Assembly (NCBI RefSeq): GCF_001648475.1
Contig: NZ_LXSQ01000002.1
Span: 3,686-67,685, forward strand
Reading direction: 5' to 3'
From: Eikenella halliae
GTDB lineage: Bacteria > Pseudomonadota > Gammaproteobacteria > Burkholderiales > Neisseriaceae
Length of the DNA stretch: 64,000 bases
The translations under genes were made by a program, and so were the position numbers. Below, one piece after another: positions 48,218 through 57,201 of this stretch. Under the pieces are notes generated by a model. It made no database searches. It was not told where the DNA came from and saw nothing but the letters and a program-made list of their open reading frames with translations. Each line of letters starts with the position of its first letter. The stretch's first letter is position 1.

Positions 48218-49235
48218 GCCGCACGGCGGTTATCCGCTCTATCCGGCCAGCAACCACTACGACCCGATCCGCCGCCGGTTTTTCAACCCCGAGCCCAAAC
48301 GCCGCTTGCAGCCGCTGGATTTCGGCGGGGCGTTCAAAATGCTCAGCCGCAAAGGCCGCTTCCCCGCGCAGCCGCTGCCGTTTGCCAAGCCTGATTTTGC
48401 CGCCTTCGTGCGGCAGGAAAGGCTACCTGAAGACGAACAAAAGGCACGGTTTGTTTGGTTCGGCCATTCCACCCTGCTGATGCGCGTGGCCGGGCTGAAC
48501 ATCCTCACCGACCCCGTGTTCGGCATGAGCGCCGCGCCGAACAACAAAATGTTCCGCCGCTTCCAGCCGCCGCCCGCCGCACCGCACGAACTGCCGCCGT
48601 TAGACATCATCCTCTACAGCCACAACCACTACGACCATTTGGAGGAATCCTTCGTACGCAGCGTGGCAGACAGCGGGGTGCATTTCCTCGTGCCGCTGGG
48701 CATGGAAGTGCTACTGCGCCGCTGGGGCGTGAAGGCGGAAAACATTTCGGCGGCGGATTGGTATCAGAGCCATACCGTCGGCGGCGTAACATTCACCGCC
48801 ACTCCCGCCCGCCACGACAGCTCGCGCAACCTGGTCGACCACAACCGTATGCTGTGGGCGGGCTGGGCTATCGAAGGCGGCGGGCAGCGGCTTTATTTCA
48901 GCGGCGATTCGTCCTACGGCAGCCACTTCGCCGACATCGGCCGGCACTTCGGCGGCTTCGACCTGGCCTTTATGGAAAACGGCCAATACGACCGCCGCTG
49001 GCCGGACAACCACATGTTTCCCGAGCAAACCGTGCAGGCCGCCATCGACGTGGGCGCGCGCCGCATGATGCCGATTCACTGGGGCGCCTTCAGCCTGGCC
49101 ATGCACGATTGGGACGAACCCGTGCACCGCAGCATCCCGCTGGCCATCGAGCGCGGCCTGCCGGTGCTCACGCCGCTAATCGGGCAGGTGTTTGAGGCGG
49201 ATACGGAAACTGAATTGTGGTGGGAAGAGGTGTGA
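48207..49235 (+). CDS. Metallo-beta-lactamase-fold hydrolase, NAPE-PLD-like
   Basis: A 342-residue protein. The dizinc motif is SHNHYDHLEE, preceded by FVWFGHSTLLMRVAGLNILTDPVF and followed by PARHDS, FSGDSSYG and MPIHWGAFSL. These mark the NAPE-PLD/RomA-like subgroup of MBL hydrolases (often phospholipase-like). Residues FVRQERLPEDE are DUS-encoded. It starts inside murF (11-bp overlap), so its translation is tied to MurF, though it is not a standard dcw member. Confidence 0.85.
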   Translation: MKRRPHGGYPLYPASNHYDPIRRRFFNPEPKRRLQPLDFGGAFKMLSRKGRFPAQPLPFAKPDFAAFVRQERLPEDEQKARFVWFGHSTLLMRVAGLNILTDPVFGMSAAPNNKMFRRFQPPPAAPHELPPLDIILYSHNHYDHLEESFVRSVADSGVHFLVPLGMEVLLRRWGVKAENISAADWYQSHTVGGVTFTATPARHDSSRNLVDHNRMLWAGWAIEGGGQRLYFSGDSSYGSHFADIGRHFGGFDLAFMENGQYDRRWPDNHMFPEQTVQAAIDVGARRMMPIHWGAFSLAMHDWDEPVHRSIPLAIERGLPVLTPLIGQVFEADTETELWWEEV

Positions 49236-49328
49236 GCGGTTTGGACAAATTCGGCTTCGTTTGCTTTCAGGTAGCCTTACTGGTTCAAAGTGGGCTGAAA
49301 CAAAAACAGCCATGTTGGTAATCCAAGC

Positions 49329-50096
49329 TCAAGCGCACATAAATTCTGCCAAAGCGGTAGCCAAGCCTTCCGGATTTTCCCAAGACATCGAGTGCCCGGC
49401 ATCGGCAATCACGGCGCAGGGAATACCGTATTGAAGGATACGGTCGTAGTCTGTGTTGGGCAGGGAACGATCGCCAACTAAATAAATTTTGCGTTGGGGC
49501 AGGGAGGAGAGGCGGTGCAGCCAATCGGGCGATATACCGTTCACTAAATGATATGCACTACGCCACAATGCCCACGGGGCAGCACTTTGTAGGCTGCCCG
49601 CCCACGGTGAGAGTTCGTTATTTAGTAATTCGGCATAGCCATTGTGGATGAAATACGCTTCATCCTGTGCGGTAATGTTGCGGCTGAATATACCGCCGCC
49701 AGCAATCAGGTTGCATTCGCTTACCATGAGTCCGCGCACGCGGCTGCCGAGCTGCTCGGCGGCTTCAATAGCGATGCTGCCACCCATGCTGTGGCCATAG
49801 AGATAGAAGTGCGGCAAGTTAAGATGGTTAGCCAGTTCGGATACGATTGCGGCTTGCGCGCTGGTGGAATAGGAGAAATCCTGTGGGCGTTCGCTGTAGC
49901 CGTGACCTGCCAAGTCAAGCAAGATAGTGCGGCGGCCTGCCAAGGCCGGACTGGCAGCGACTCGGGGGTACTCGTAGCTGGCAGCGCAGCCTAGGCCGTG
50001 GATAAATAAGCAAGGGGTGCTGTTTCTGCCCGCATGGGCTGGTAGATCCATAAATCGGATGCGGCAGCGTGCGCTGTGGGAGTGCATGGTTTGCAT
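49329..50096 (-). CDS. Alpha/beta hydrolase, inverted within the dcw cluster
   Basis: A 255-residue alpha/beta hydrolase with oxyanion motif HGLG (33-36), nucleophile elbow YGHSMGGS (Ser103) and a late His in ADAGHSMSWENPEG. No signal peptide is seen, so it is probably cytosolic. The substrate is unknown. It is the only minus-strand gene inside the dcw region and splits murF-MBL from mraY. Confidence 0.85.
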   Translation of the reverse strand: MQTMHSHSARCRIRFMDLPAHAGRNSTPCLFIHGLGCAASYEYPRVAASPALAGRRTILLDLAGHGYSERPQDFSYSTSAQAAIVSELANHLNLPHFYLYGHSMGGSIAIEAAEQLGSRVRGLMVSECNLIAGGGIFSRNITAQDEAYFIHNGYAELLNNELSPWAGSLQSAAPWALWRSAYHLVNGISPDWLHRLSSLPQRKIYLVGDRSLPNTDYDRILQYGIPCAVIADAGHSMSWENPEGLATALAEFMCA

Positions 50097-50256
50097 AGTT
50101 TGTGCCTCGCATGGCAGTGGGAATTTCGGTTTTCAGGTAGCCTCTCTTGGGTAGCGGCTTAGTTTATAATGCCACATTTGCCCATTTTACAGTGGTGCAA
50201 TACAGATAATGATGTTTCAGGTAGCCTTTTCTATTTCCGGCTGCCTAGGTTAATTA

Positions 50257-50374
50257 AGCGAATTCAATTTAAATCAGGGCAAGGCAGCGAGCCGCAGATA
50301 ATGCAAAGTAATGCAGATAATGCAAAGTAATACAGTACGGCGAGACAATGCAGTACCGGTTTAAATTGAACTTA
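50257..50374. mobile_element. Degenerate Correia element before mraY
   Basis: AAGCGAATTCAATTTAAATCAGGGCAAGGCAGCGAGCCGC (in pieces) and GGTTTAAATTGAACTTAC at the far end, with an internal short tandem of ATGCAAAGTA-like units. The termini have drifted. Confidence 0.6.
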
Positions 50375-50398
50375 CGAGAAATGATTTAAGGAAGTTTT

Positions 50399-51481
50399 AT
50401 GCTTTTATGGTTGGCCAAACTCAGCAACTGGATTTCGGCGCTGAACATTTTTCAATACACCACTTTCCGCGCGGTAATGGCGGCGCTCACGGCGCTGGCG
50501 TTCAGCCTGATGCTGGGGCCGTGGACGATTCGCAAACTCACCGAGCTGAAAGCCGGGCAGGCCATCCGCAGCGATGGGCCGAAAACCCATTTGGCCAAGG
50601 CGGGCACGCCCACCATGGGCGGGGTGTTGATTTTGGTGTCGATTACGGTGTCCACGCTGTTGTGGGGCAATGTGTCGCACCCGTATATCTGGATTCTGCT
50701 CGGCGTGCTGCTGGGTACGGGCGCGCTGGGCTTCTACGACGACTGGCGCAAGGTGGTGTATAAAGACCCGCACGGCGTGTCGGCCAAATTCAAGATGGTG
50801 TGGCAGAGCAGCGTGGCGCTGGCGGCAGGGGTGCTGCTGTTTTATGTGGCGAGCAATTCGGCGAACAATATTTTAATCGTGCCGTTTTTTAAGCAGGTGG
50901 CGCTGCCTTTGGGCGTAGTGGGTTTTGTGGTGTTGTCGTATTTCACCATCGTGGGCACGTCCAATGCGGTCAACCTCACCGACGGCTTGGACGGCCTGGC
51001 GGCTTTCCCGGTGGTGTTGGTGGCCGGCGGGATGGCGGTGTTTGCCTATGCCACGGGGCACTGGCAGTTTGCACGCTATCTGCAGCTGCCCTTCGTGCCG
51101 GGGGCGAACGAGGTGATGGTGTTCTGCGCGGCCATGTGCGGTGCGTGTTTGGGCTTTTTATGGTTCAATGCGGCACCGGCACAGGTGTTTATGGGCGACG
51201 TGGGCGCGTTGGCGCTGGGCGCGGCGCTGGGTACGGTGGCAGTAATCGTGCGCCAGGAATTTGTGCTGGTGATTATGGGCGGGCTGTTTGTGGTGGAAGC
51301 TTTGTCGGTGATGCTGCAGGTGGGCTGGTATAAGAGAACCAAAAAACGCATCTTCCTGATGGCGCCGATCCACCACCATTTCGAGCAGAAGGGCTGGAAG
51401 GAAACGCAGGTGGTGGTGCGCTTCTGGATCATCACCATCGTGCTGGTGCTGGTGGGCTTGAGCACATTGAAAATTCGTTAA
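50399..51481 (+). CDS. mraY: Phospho-MurNAc-pentapeptide transferase MraY
   Basis: A 360-residue integral membrane enzyme that makes lipid I. Family motifs are SDGPKTHLAKAGTPTMGG, FYDDWRKV, NLTDGLDGLA, FMGDVGALALG and PIHHHFEQ. AAGGAAG precedes the ATG. The CREE remnant just upstream may carry its promoter or simply separate it from the inverted hydrolase. Confidence 0.97.
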   Translation: MLLWLAKLSNWISALNIFQYTTFRAVMAALTALAFSLMLGPWTIRKLTELKAGQAIRSDGPKTHLAKAGTPTMGGVLILVSITVSTLLWGNVSHPYIWILLGVLLGTGALGFYDDWRKVVYKDPHGVSAKFKMVWQSSVALAAGVLLFYVASNSANNILIVPFFKQVALPLGVVGFVVLSYFTIVGTSNAVNLTDGLDGLAAFPVVLVAGGMAVFAYATGHWQFARYLQLPFVPGANEVMVFCAAMCGACLGFLWFNAAPAQVFMGDVGALALGAALGTVAVIVRQEFVLVIMGGLFVVEALSVMLQVGWYKRTKKRIFLMAPIHHHFEQKGWKETQVVVRFWIITIVLVLVGLSTLKIR

Positions 51482-51485
51482 ACGG

Positions 51486-51526
51486 TTTTCAGGTAGCCTC
51501 ATCCGGCTCAAGAGAGGCTACCTGAA
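51486..51526. repeat. Facing DUS pair after mraY
   Basis: TTTTCAGGTAGCCTC and GAGGCTACCTGAAA with a 12-nt loop. Within the operon it may attenuate rather than stop transcription. Confidence 0.55.
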
Positions 51527-51590
51527 AGCGGGCACGGTAGGCTTCCGTGAAGCCGAAATCTATTGCAACCCAATTTAAAGAACCTAGGTT

Positions 51591-51893
51591 ATGCTGCTAC
51601 ACATGTTGATTTTGCTGGCCTTTGCCAAAATGCAGGATTTCGCTGAGGATTCCTATGCTTGGCAATGGGCGCTGGCTTTTGCCGTTGTAACTTTTTTATT
51701 CGGCCTGTTTGGCGGCCCCCTGATTGCGGCAGCTATTTCCGCTGTGATTTGGGGCCTGTATTCATGGGGCTATTTCGCCCTGCTGCGGCAGATGGCAGAC
51801 AGTTTGATTTTGTGGCTGATGGTATGCATCGGCGGGATTATGCTGCCGTGGCTGCTGCTGATGAAGCTGCTGGCTAATACAGCCGCGCAGTAA
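51591..51893 (+). CDS. Hypothetical membrane protein between mraY and murD
   Basis: A 100-residue protein with three hydrophobic segments (about 1-12, 25-60 and 68-96) and a short acidic loop QDFAEDSYAWQW. I recognise no family. It is oriented with the cluster. An ATG at 51591 is preceded by weakly purine-rich sequence only. Its last codons run straight into a DUS. Confidence 0.65.
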   Translation: MLLHMLILLAFAKMQDFAEDSYAWQWALAFAVVTFLFGLFGGPLIAAAISAVIWGLYSWGYFALLRQMADSLILWLMVCIGGIMLPWLLLMKLLANTAAQ

Positions 51894-51989
51894 AGGCTAC
51901 CTGAAAGTGCAGGCTGCAACGCAGTCAAAATGAGCGAAGCCAAAACTGAGAAAGCAGCCGCCACAAAACCGGGCGGCATGGAGAATAGA

Positions 51990-53333
51990 ATGAAAAGCGA
52001 ATGGCAAAACCAAAAAATCCTTGTGGCCGGGATGGGCGGCAGCGGCATTTCCATGCTGGCTTTCCTGCGCCGCAAAGGCGCGGCGGCAGATGCTTATGAT
52101 GCCGACTTCCCCGCTGCCAAACAGGCTGAACTGCAACAGCGTTTCCCCGGCCTGGCCTGCCACACAGGCTACCTGAAAAACGCATTGGCCGAAGGTTTCG
52201 ACATTCTTGCCCTTAGCCCCGGCGTCAGCGAGCGCACGCCCGAAATCGAAGCCTTCAAACAGGCCGGCGGCCGTGTGCTGGGCGATGTGGAAATCTTGGC
52301 GCACGAGCTTTCCGGCAAGCGCGACAAAATCATCGCTATCACCGGCAGCAACGGCAAAACCACCGTAACCAGCCTGGTCGGCCATTTGTGCCGCGAATGC
52401 GGGCTGGATACCGTGGTGGCCGGCAATATCGGTACGCCCGTGCTCGAAGCTTATGAAGGCCGGCAGGAGCAGAGCGCCGACGTGTGGGTACTCGAACTCT
52501 CCAGTTTCCAGCTGGAAAACACCGACCATTTAAACGCCGCCGCCGCCGCCGTGCTCAATATTTCCGAAGACCACCTCAACCGCTACGACGACCTGCTCGA
52601 CTACGCCCACGCCAAAGACAAAATCTTCCGCGGCAGCGGTGTGCAGGTGATCAATGCCGACGATGCGCTGTGCCGCGCCATGAAACGCAGCGGCCGCGAA
52701 GTGCGCCGCTTTTCGCTGCAGCAGGAAACCGATTATTGGTTTGACGCCGCATCAGGCTACCTGAAACACGGCGCGGAAACGCTGATTGCCGCCGCCGACA
52801 TTCCGCTGCAAGGCCTGCACAACGCCGCCAACGTGCTGGCCGCGCTGGCTTTGTGCGAAGCCGTCGGCCTGCCGCGCGAGCAGCTGCTGCGCCATGTGCG
52901 CACCTTCAAAGGCCTGCCGCACCGCGTGGAAAAAATCGGCGAGAAAAACGGCGTGGTGTTTATCGACGACAGCAAAGGCACCAATGTGGGCGCCACCGAA
53001 GCCGCCATCGCCGGCCTGCAAAGCCCGCTGTTCCTGATTGCCGGCGGGCAGGGCAAAGGGCAGGATTTCACCCCGTTGAAAAACGTGCTGCCCGGCAAAG
53101 CCCGTGCCGTGCTGCTCATCGGCGAAGACGCACCGCAAATCCGCCACGACCTGGCCGGCTGCGGCGTGGAGATGATGGATTGCGCCACCCTGCAGGAAGC
53201 CGTGCAAACCGCCTACCGTCTGGCCGAACCCGGCGACATCGTGCTGCTCAGCCCCGCCTGCGCCAGCTTCGATATGTTTAAAGGCTATGCGCACCGCTCG
53301 CAGGTGTTCATTGAGGCGTTTGAGGCCTTGTGA
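51990..53333 (+). CDS. murD: UDP-MurNAc-L-alanine:D-glutamate ligase MurD
   Basis: A 447-residue Mur ligase. GMGGSGISMLAFL lies at the N-terminus, the P-loop is ITGSNGKTTVTSL, and GNIGTPVLE, ELSSFQLE and DSKGTNVGATEAA are further MurD signatures. I choose the third in-frame Met (51990), which has GGAG 6 nt upstream, over 51930. Two GYLK segments (TGYLKN, SGYLKH) are DUS-encoded. Confidence 0.95.
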   Translation: MKSEWQNQKILVAGMGGSGISMLAFLRRKGAAADAYDADFPAAKQAELQQRFPGLACHTGYLKNALAEGFDILALSPGVSERTPEIEAFKQAGGRVLGDVEILAHELSGKRDKIIAITGSNGKTTVTSLVGHLCRECGLDTVVAGNIGTPVLEAYEGRQEQSADVWVLELSSFQLENTDHLNAAAAAVLNISEDHLNRYDDLLDYAHAKDKIFRGSGVQVINADDALCRAMKRSGREVRRFSLQQETDYWFDAASGYLKHGAETLIAAADIPLQGLHNAANVLAALALCEAVGLPREQLLRHVRTFKGLPHRVEKIGEKNGVVFIDDSKGTNVGATEAAIAGLQSPLFLIAGGQGKGQDFTPLKNVLPGKARAVLLIGEDAPQIRHDLAGCGVEMMDCATLQEAVQTAYRLAEPGDIVLLSPACASFDMFKGYAHRSQVFIEAFEAL

Positions 53334-53334
53334 T

Positions 53335-53376
53335 GTTTTCAGGTAGCCTCTGCCCAAGCCGAAAGGCTACCTGAAA
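53335..53376. repeat. Facing DUS pair between murD and ftsW
   Basis: TTTTCAGGTAGCCTC and AAAGGCTACCTGAAA around a short loop. Confidence 0.55.
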
Positions 53377-53415
53377 CCTTGTTCTATTGATTTTTGAAGT
53401 AACTTGAAGTACCCG

Positions 53416-54570
53416 ATGATTACCGAATCCAAACTCCTCGACCGCAAAATCCTGCGCCACGGCCACACCATCGATCAATCGCTGCTGTGGCTGGTGGTGC
53501 TGATGCTGGGCTTCAGCCTGGTGATGGTGTATTCCGCCTCGGTGGCCTTTGCCGGGCAGGGCGGCGGCAATAAATGGGCGTTCCTTATCCGCCAGGCGGC
53601 CTATATCGCCGTGGGCGGCGGGGCGGCTTGGGTGGCGTTCCGGGTGCCGATGCGCACTTGGCAGAAGTATTCGATGGTGCTGCTGGTGATCAGCCTGCTA
53701 ATGTTGATTGCGGTGCTGCTAGTGGGGCGCGATGTGAACGGCGCGCGGCGTTGGATTCCTTTGGGCGTGGCCAATTTGCAGCCGAGCGAATTTTTCAAGC
53801 TGGCGGTGATTCTTTATCTGTCCGGCTTTTTCATGCGCCGCGCCGAAGTGTTGCAGCATTTGAAGAAAGTGTGCTGGGTGGCGCTGCCGGTGGGCTGCGG
53901 GCTGGGGCTGATTATGCTGCAGCCGGATTTCGGCTCGTTTGTGGTGGTGTCGGTGATCAGCGTGGGCTTGTTGTTTTTGGTGGGGCTGCCGTTTCGCTGG
54001 TTTATCGTGGTGGTGCTGGCCGGCTTGAGCGGCATGGTAACGCTGGTGCTTATTTCGCCCTACCGCATGGCGCGTGTTACCGCCTTCCTCGACCCGTGGG
54101 CCGACCCGCTGGGCAGCGGCTACCAGCTCACTCATGCGCTGATGGCCATCGGGCGCGGCGGCTGGACGGGTGTGGGTTTGGGCGCTGGGTTGGAAAAACG
54201 CTTCTACCTGCCTGAAGCGCATACCGATTTCATCACCGCCGTGATCGGTGAGGAATTCGGCTTTCTCGGCATGATGCTGCTCACTGCCTGCTATTTGTGG
54301 CTGGTGTGGCGGTCGTTTTCCATCGGTAAAATGGCGCGCGATTTGGAGCAGTTTTTCGGTGCGTTTGTGGCCAGCGGCGTGGGCATCTGGCTGGGTATTC
54401 AGAGCTTTTTCAATATCGGCGTGAACATCGGCCTGTTGCCCACCAAGGGGCTGACCCTGCCGTTGATTTCTTTCGGCGGCTCGGCGCTGGTGGCTATGCT
54501 GATAGCCGTGGCGCTGCTGCTGCGGGTGGATTATGAAAACCGGCGCAAAATGCGCGGTTTTGAAGTGTGA
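53416..54570 (+). CDS. ftsW: Peptidoglycan glycosyltransferase FtsW
   Basis: A 384-residue SEDS protein with about ten membrane segments. Signatures are SLVMVYSASVAFA, RRWIPLGVANLQPSEFFKLAVILYL (in pieces), LQPDFGSFVVV, and GLLPTKGLTLPLISFGGSAL. It polymerises septal glycan with FtsI. The ATG at 53416 is chosen over an in-frame TTG at 53404. Confidence 0.95.
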   Translation: MITESKLLDRKILRHGHTIDQSLLWLVVLMLGFSLVMVYSASVAFAGQGGGNKWAFLIRQAAYIAVGGGAAWVAFRVPMRTWQKYSMVLLVISLLMLIAVLLVGRDVNGARRWIPLGVANLQPSEFFKLAVILYLSGFFMRRAEVLQHLKKVCWVALPVGCGLGLIMLQPDFGSFVVVSVISVGLLFLVGLPFRWFIVVVLAGLSGMVTLVLISPYRMARVTAFLDPWADPLGSGYQLTHALMAIGRGGWTGVGLGAGLEKRFYLPEAHTDFITAVIGEEFGFLGMMLLTACYLWLVWRSFSIGKMARDLEQFFGAFVASGVGIWLGIQSFFNIGVNIGLLPTKGLTLPLISFGGSALVAMLIAVALLLRVDYENRRKMRGFEV

Positions 54571-54580
54571 GGAGCCGAAT

Positions 54581-55651
54581 ATGGGTGTGAAAACCTTTTT
54601 GCTGATGGCCGGCGGCACCGGCGGGCATATTTTCCCCGCGCTGGCAGTGGCCGCCGCGCTGCGCGAACGCGGGCACAAGGTGGTGTGGCTGGGTAGCGAG
54701 GACGCGATGGAAACGCGCATCGTGCCGCAGCACGGCATTGAAATCGAAACCCTGGCCATCAAAGGGGTGCGCGGCAACGGCCTCAAACGCAAGCTGATGC
54801 TGCCGTTCACGCTGTGGCACACCATCCGTGCGGCGCGGCGCATCATCCGCCAGCATCAGGTAGACTGCGCCATCGGCTTTGGCGGCTTCGTGACCGTGCC
54901 CGGCGGGGTGGCGGCCAAGCTGTGCGGCGTGCCGCTGGTGATTCACGAGCAAAATGCCGTGGCCGGGCTTTCCAACCGGATTTTGGCCAAATTGGCCAGC
55001 CGGGTGTTGTATGCCTTCCCCAAGGCGTTTAGCGATGAAAACGGGCTGGTGGGCAATCCCGTGCGCGCCGATATTGCCGCGCTGCCCGCGCCCGAAGAGC
55101 GGTTTGCTGAGCGTTCAGGTAGCCTGAAGCTGCTGGTTACCGGCGGCAGCTTGGGTGCGGATATTCTCAACCGCCTGCTGCCCGAAGCGCTGGCCTTGCT
55201 GCCTGCCGAGCAACGCCCCCAAGTGCGCCACCAAAGCGGGCGCGGCAAGCTGGAAGGCTTGCGCCAGCGTTATGATGAAGCCGGCGTGCAGGCCGAATGC
55301 AGCGAGTTTATTGACGATATGGCGGCGGCCTACGGTGCGGCGGATTTGGTAGTGTGCCGCTCCGGCGCGCTTACCATTGCCGAGCTGGCGGCGGCAGGCG
55401 TGGGCGCCTTGCTCGTGCCTTACCCCTATGCGGTGGATGACCACCAAACTGCCAACGCCCGCTTCGTGGCCACCGGCGAGGCCGGGCTGCTTTTGCCGCA
55501 GAGCGAATTGACTGCCGAGAAACTGGCTTCGGTGCTGGGCGGCCTCAACCGCGACACTTGCCGCCAATGGGCGCAAAACGCCCGCCAAATGGCCAAACCG
55601 GATAGTGCGGTTAAGGTGGCGGAAGCTGCGCTGGCAGCAGTGGGCGGATGA
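54581..55651 (+). CDS. murG: UDP-GlcNAc:lipid I N-acetylglucosamine transferase MurG
   Basis: A 356-residue GT28 enzyme that makes lipid II. MAGGTGGHIFPALAVA, GFGGFVTVPGG, HEQNAVAGLSNR and VCRSGALTIAELAAAG are all present. GGAG precedes the ATG at 54581, 10 bp after ftsW. RSGSLKLLVT is DUS-encoded. Confidence 0.97.
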   Translation: MGVKTFLLMAGGTGGHIFPALAVAAALRERGHKVVWLGSEDAMETRIVPQHGIEIETLAIKGVRGNGLKRKLMLPFTLWHTIRAARRIIRQHQVDCAIGFGGFVTVPGGVAAKLCGVPLVIHEQNAVAGLSNRILAKLASRVLYAFPKAFSDENGLVGNPVRADIAALPAPEERFAERSGSLKLLVTGGSLGADILNRLLPEALALLPAEQRPQVRHQSGRGKLEGLRQRYDEAGVQAECSEFIDDMAAAYGAADLVVCRSGALTIAELAAAGVGALLVPYPYAVDDHQTANARFVATGEAGLLLPQSELTAEKLASVLGGLNRDTCRQWAQNARQMAKPDSAVKVAEAALAAVGG

Positions 55652-55658
55652 TTGGTGT

Positions 55659-55699
55659 GAGGCTACCTGAAAAGCGGTTTTGAAGTTTCAGGTAGCCTC
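55659..55699. repeat. Facing DUS pair between murG and murC
   Basis: GAGGCTACCTGAAAA and TTTCAGGTAGCCTC. A separate promoter follows, so this pair may partly terminate the upstream transcript. Confidence 0.55.
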
Positions 55700-55728
55700 A
55701 ATAGCAGTATCGGCTTTTCCCGCTTGTG

Positions 55729-55758
55729 TTGTATCGAAAAATGTTTATCCGCTATACA
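55729..55758 (+). promoter_or_regulatory. Possible internal promoter before murC
   Basis: -35 TTGTAT (55729-55734), -10 TATACA (55753-55758), 18-bp spacer; ATG 46 bp downstream. Confidence 0.45.
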
Positions 55759-55803
55759 ATAACGGTTTTGTCTGCAAAGGCTGCTTGGGAAGCAGTGATA
55801 ACT

Positions 55804-57201
55804 ATGAAGCAACGAGTAAAACGCATCCATTTCGTCGGCATCGGCGGCTCTGGCATGTGCGGCCTGGCCGAGGTGCTGTATAAAGAATTCGACGTATCCG
55901 GCTCGGATCAGGCACAAAGCGCGGTAACGCGCCAGCTGGCCGATATGGGCATCAAGGTGTTCCACGGCCATGCGGCAGAGCATATCGAAGGCGTGGACGT
56001 GGTGGTTACCTCCACCGCCATCAAGCCGGATAATCCGGAAGTGTTGGCCGCCCGCGAGGCAGGCATTCCGGTGATTCCGCGCGCCATGATGCTGGCGGAA
56101 ATTATGCGCTTCGGCCAGGGCATCGCCATTGCCGGCACGCACGGCAAAACCACCACCACCAGCCTCACTGCCTCCATTCTCACCGCCGCCGGCCTCGATC
56201 CGACTTTCGTTATCGGCGGCAAGCTCACCGCTGCGGGCACCAACGCCAAGCTCGGCGGCGGGCAGTATATTGTGGCCGAGGCCGACGAATCGGACGCCTC
56301 TTTCCTGTATCTCACGCCCGTGATTACCGTGGTGACCAATATCGACACCGACCACATGGACACCTACGACCACAGCGTGGACAAGCTGCATCAGGCCTTT
56401 GTGGAGTTTGTACACCGTATGCCGTTCTACGGCAAGGCGTTTTTGTGTATCGACAGCGAACATGTGCGCGCCATCCTGCCGCACATCAAAAAACCTTTCG
56501 CCACCTACGGCTTAGACGAAACCGCCGATATTTATGCCGACAATGTGCACAGCGAAGGCGCTCAGATGTGCTTTACCGTGCACCTGAACAAACGCCCGAT
56601 TGCGCCGTTTGAAGTGCGGCTGAATGCGCCGGGGCGGCACAATGTGCTCAACGCGCTGGCGGCCATCGGCGTAGCGCTGGAGTGCGGCGCGGACGTGGAA
56701 GCCATCCAGCGCGGCCTGGCCGGATTCGGCGGCGTGGGGCGGCGCTTCCAGAGCTACGGCGAAATCAAGCTGCCACAAGGCGGCAGCGCCTTGGTGGTCG
56801 ATGATTACGGCCACCATCCGGTGGAAATGGCCGCTACGCTCGCCGCCGCCCGCGGCGCCTATCCCGAACGCCGACTGGTGCTGGCATTCCAGCCGCACCG
56901 CTATACCCGCACCCGCGATTTGTTTGAAGACTTCGTTCGCGTGCTGAACACCGCCGATGCAGTAGTGCTCACCGATGTATACGCCGCCGGTGAAGAGCCG
57001 ATTGTGGCCGCCGACAGCCGTGCGCTCACCCGCGCCCTGCGCGTGGTCGGCAAGCTGGAGCCGATTTACTGCGCCGACGTGGCCGATATGCCCGCCACTC
57101 TGCTCAATATGCTGCAAGACGGCGATTTGCTGCTGAATATGGGTGCGGGCAGCATCAACAAAGTGCCGCAGGCCCTGCGGGATTTGGCAGCGAATGGATG
57201 A
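55804..57201 (+). CDS. murC: UDP-MurNAc:L-alanine ligase MurC
   Basis: A 465-residue Mur ligase. HFVGIGGSGMCGLAEVL begins the protein, the P-loop is IAGTHGKTTTTSL, and EADESDASFL and VDDYGHHPVEMAATL follow. I use the ATG at 55804 (MKQRVKRIHF), since the open frame from 55726 covers the promoter. It overlaps the first 348-aa gene by 8 bp. Confidence 0.96.
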   Translation: MKQRVKRIHFVGIGGSGMCGLAEVLYKEFDVSGSDQAQSAVTRQLADMGIKVFHGHAAEHIEGVDVVVTSTAIKPDNPEVLAAREAGIPVIPRAMMLAEIMRFGQGIAIAGTHGKTTTTSLTASILTAAGLDPTFVIGGKLTAAGTNAKLGGGQYIVAEADESDASFLYLTPVITVVTNIDTDHMDTYDHSVDKLHQAFVEFVHRMPFYGKAFLCIDSEHVRAILPHIKKPFATYGLDETADIYADNVHSEGAQMCFTVHLNKRPIAPFEVRLNAPGRHNVLNALAAIGVALECGADVEAIQRGLAGFGGVGRRFQSYGEIKLPQGGSALVVDDYGHHPVEMAATLAAARGAYPERRLVLAFQPHRYTRTRDLFEDFVRVLNTADAVVLTDVYAAGEEPIVAADSRALTRALRVVGKLEPIYCADVADMPATLLNMLQDGDLLLNMGAGSINKVPQALRDLAANG

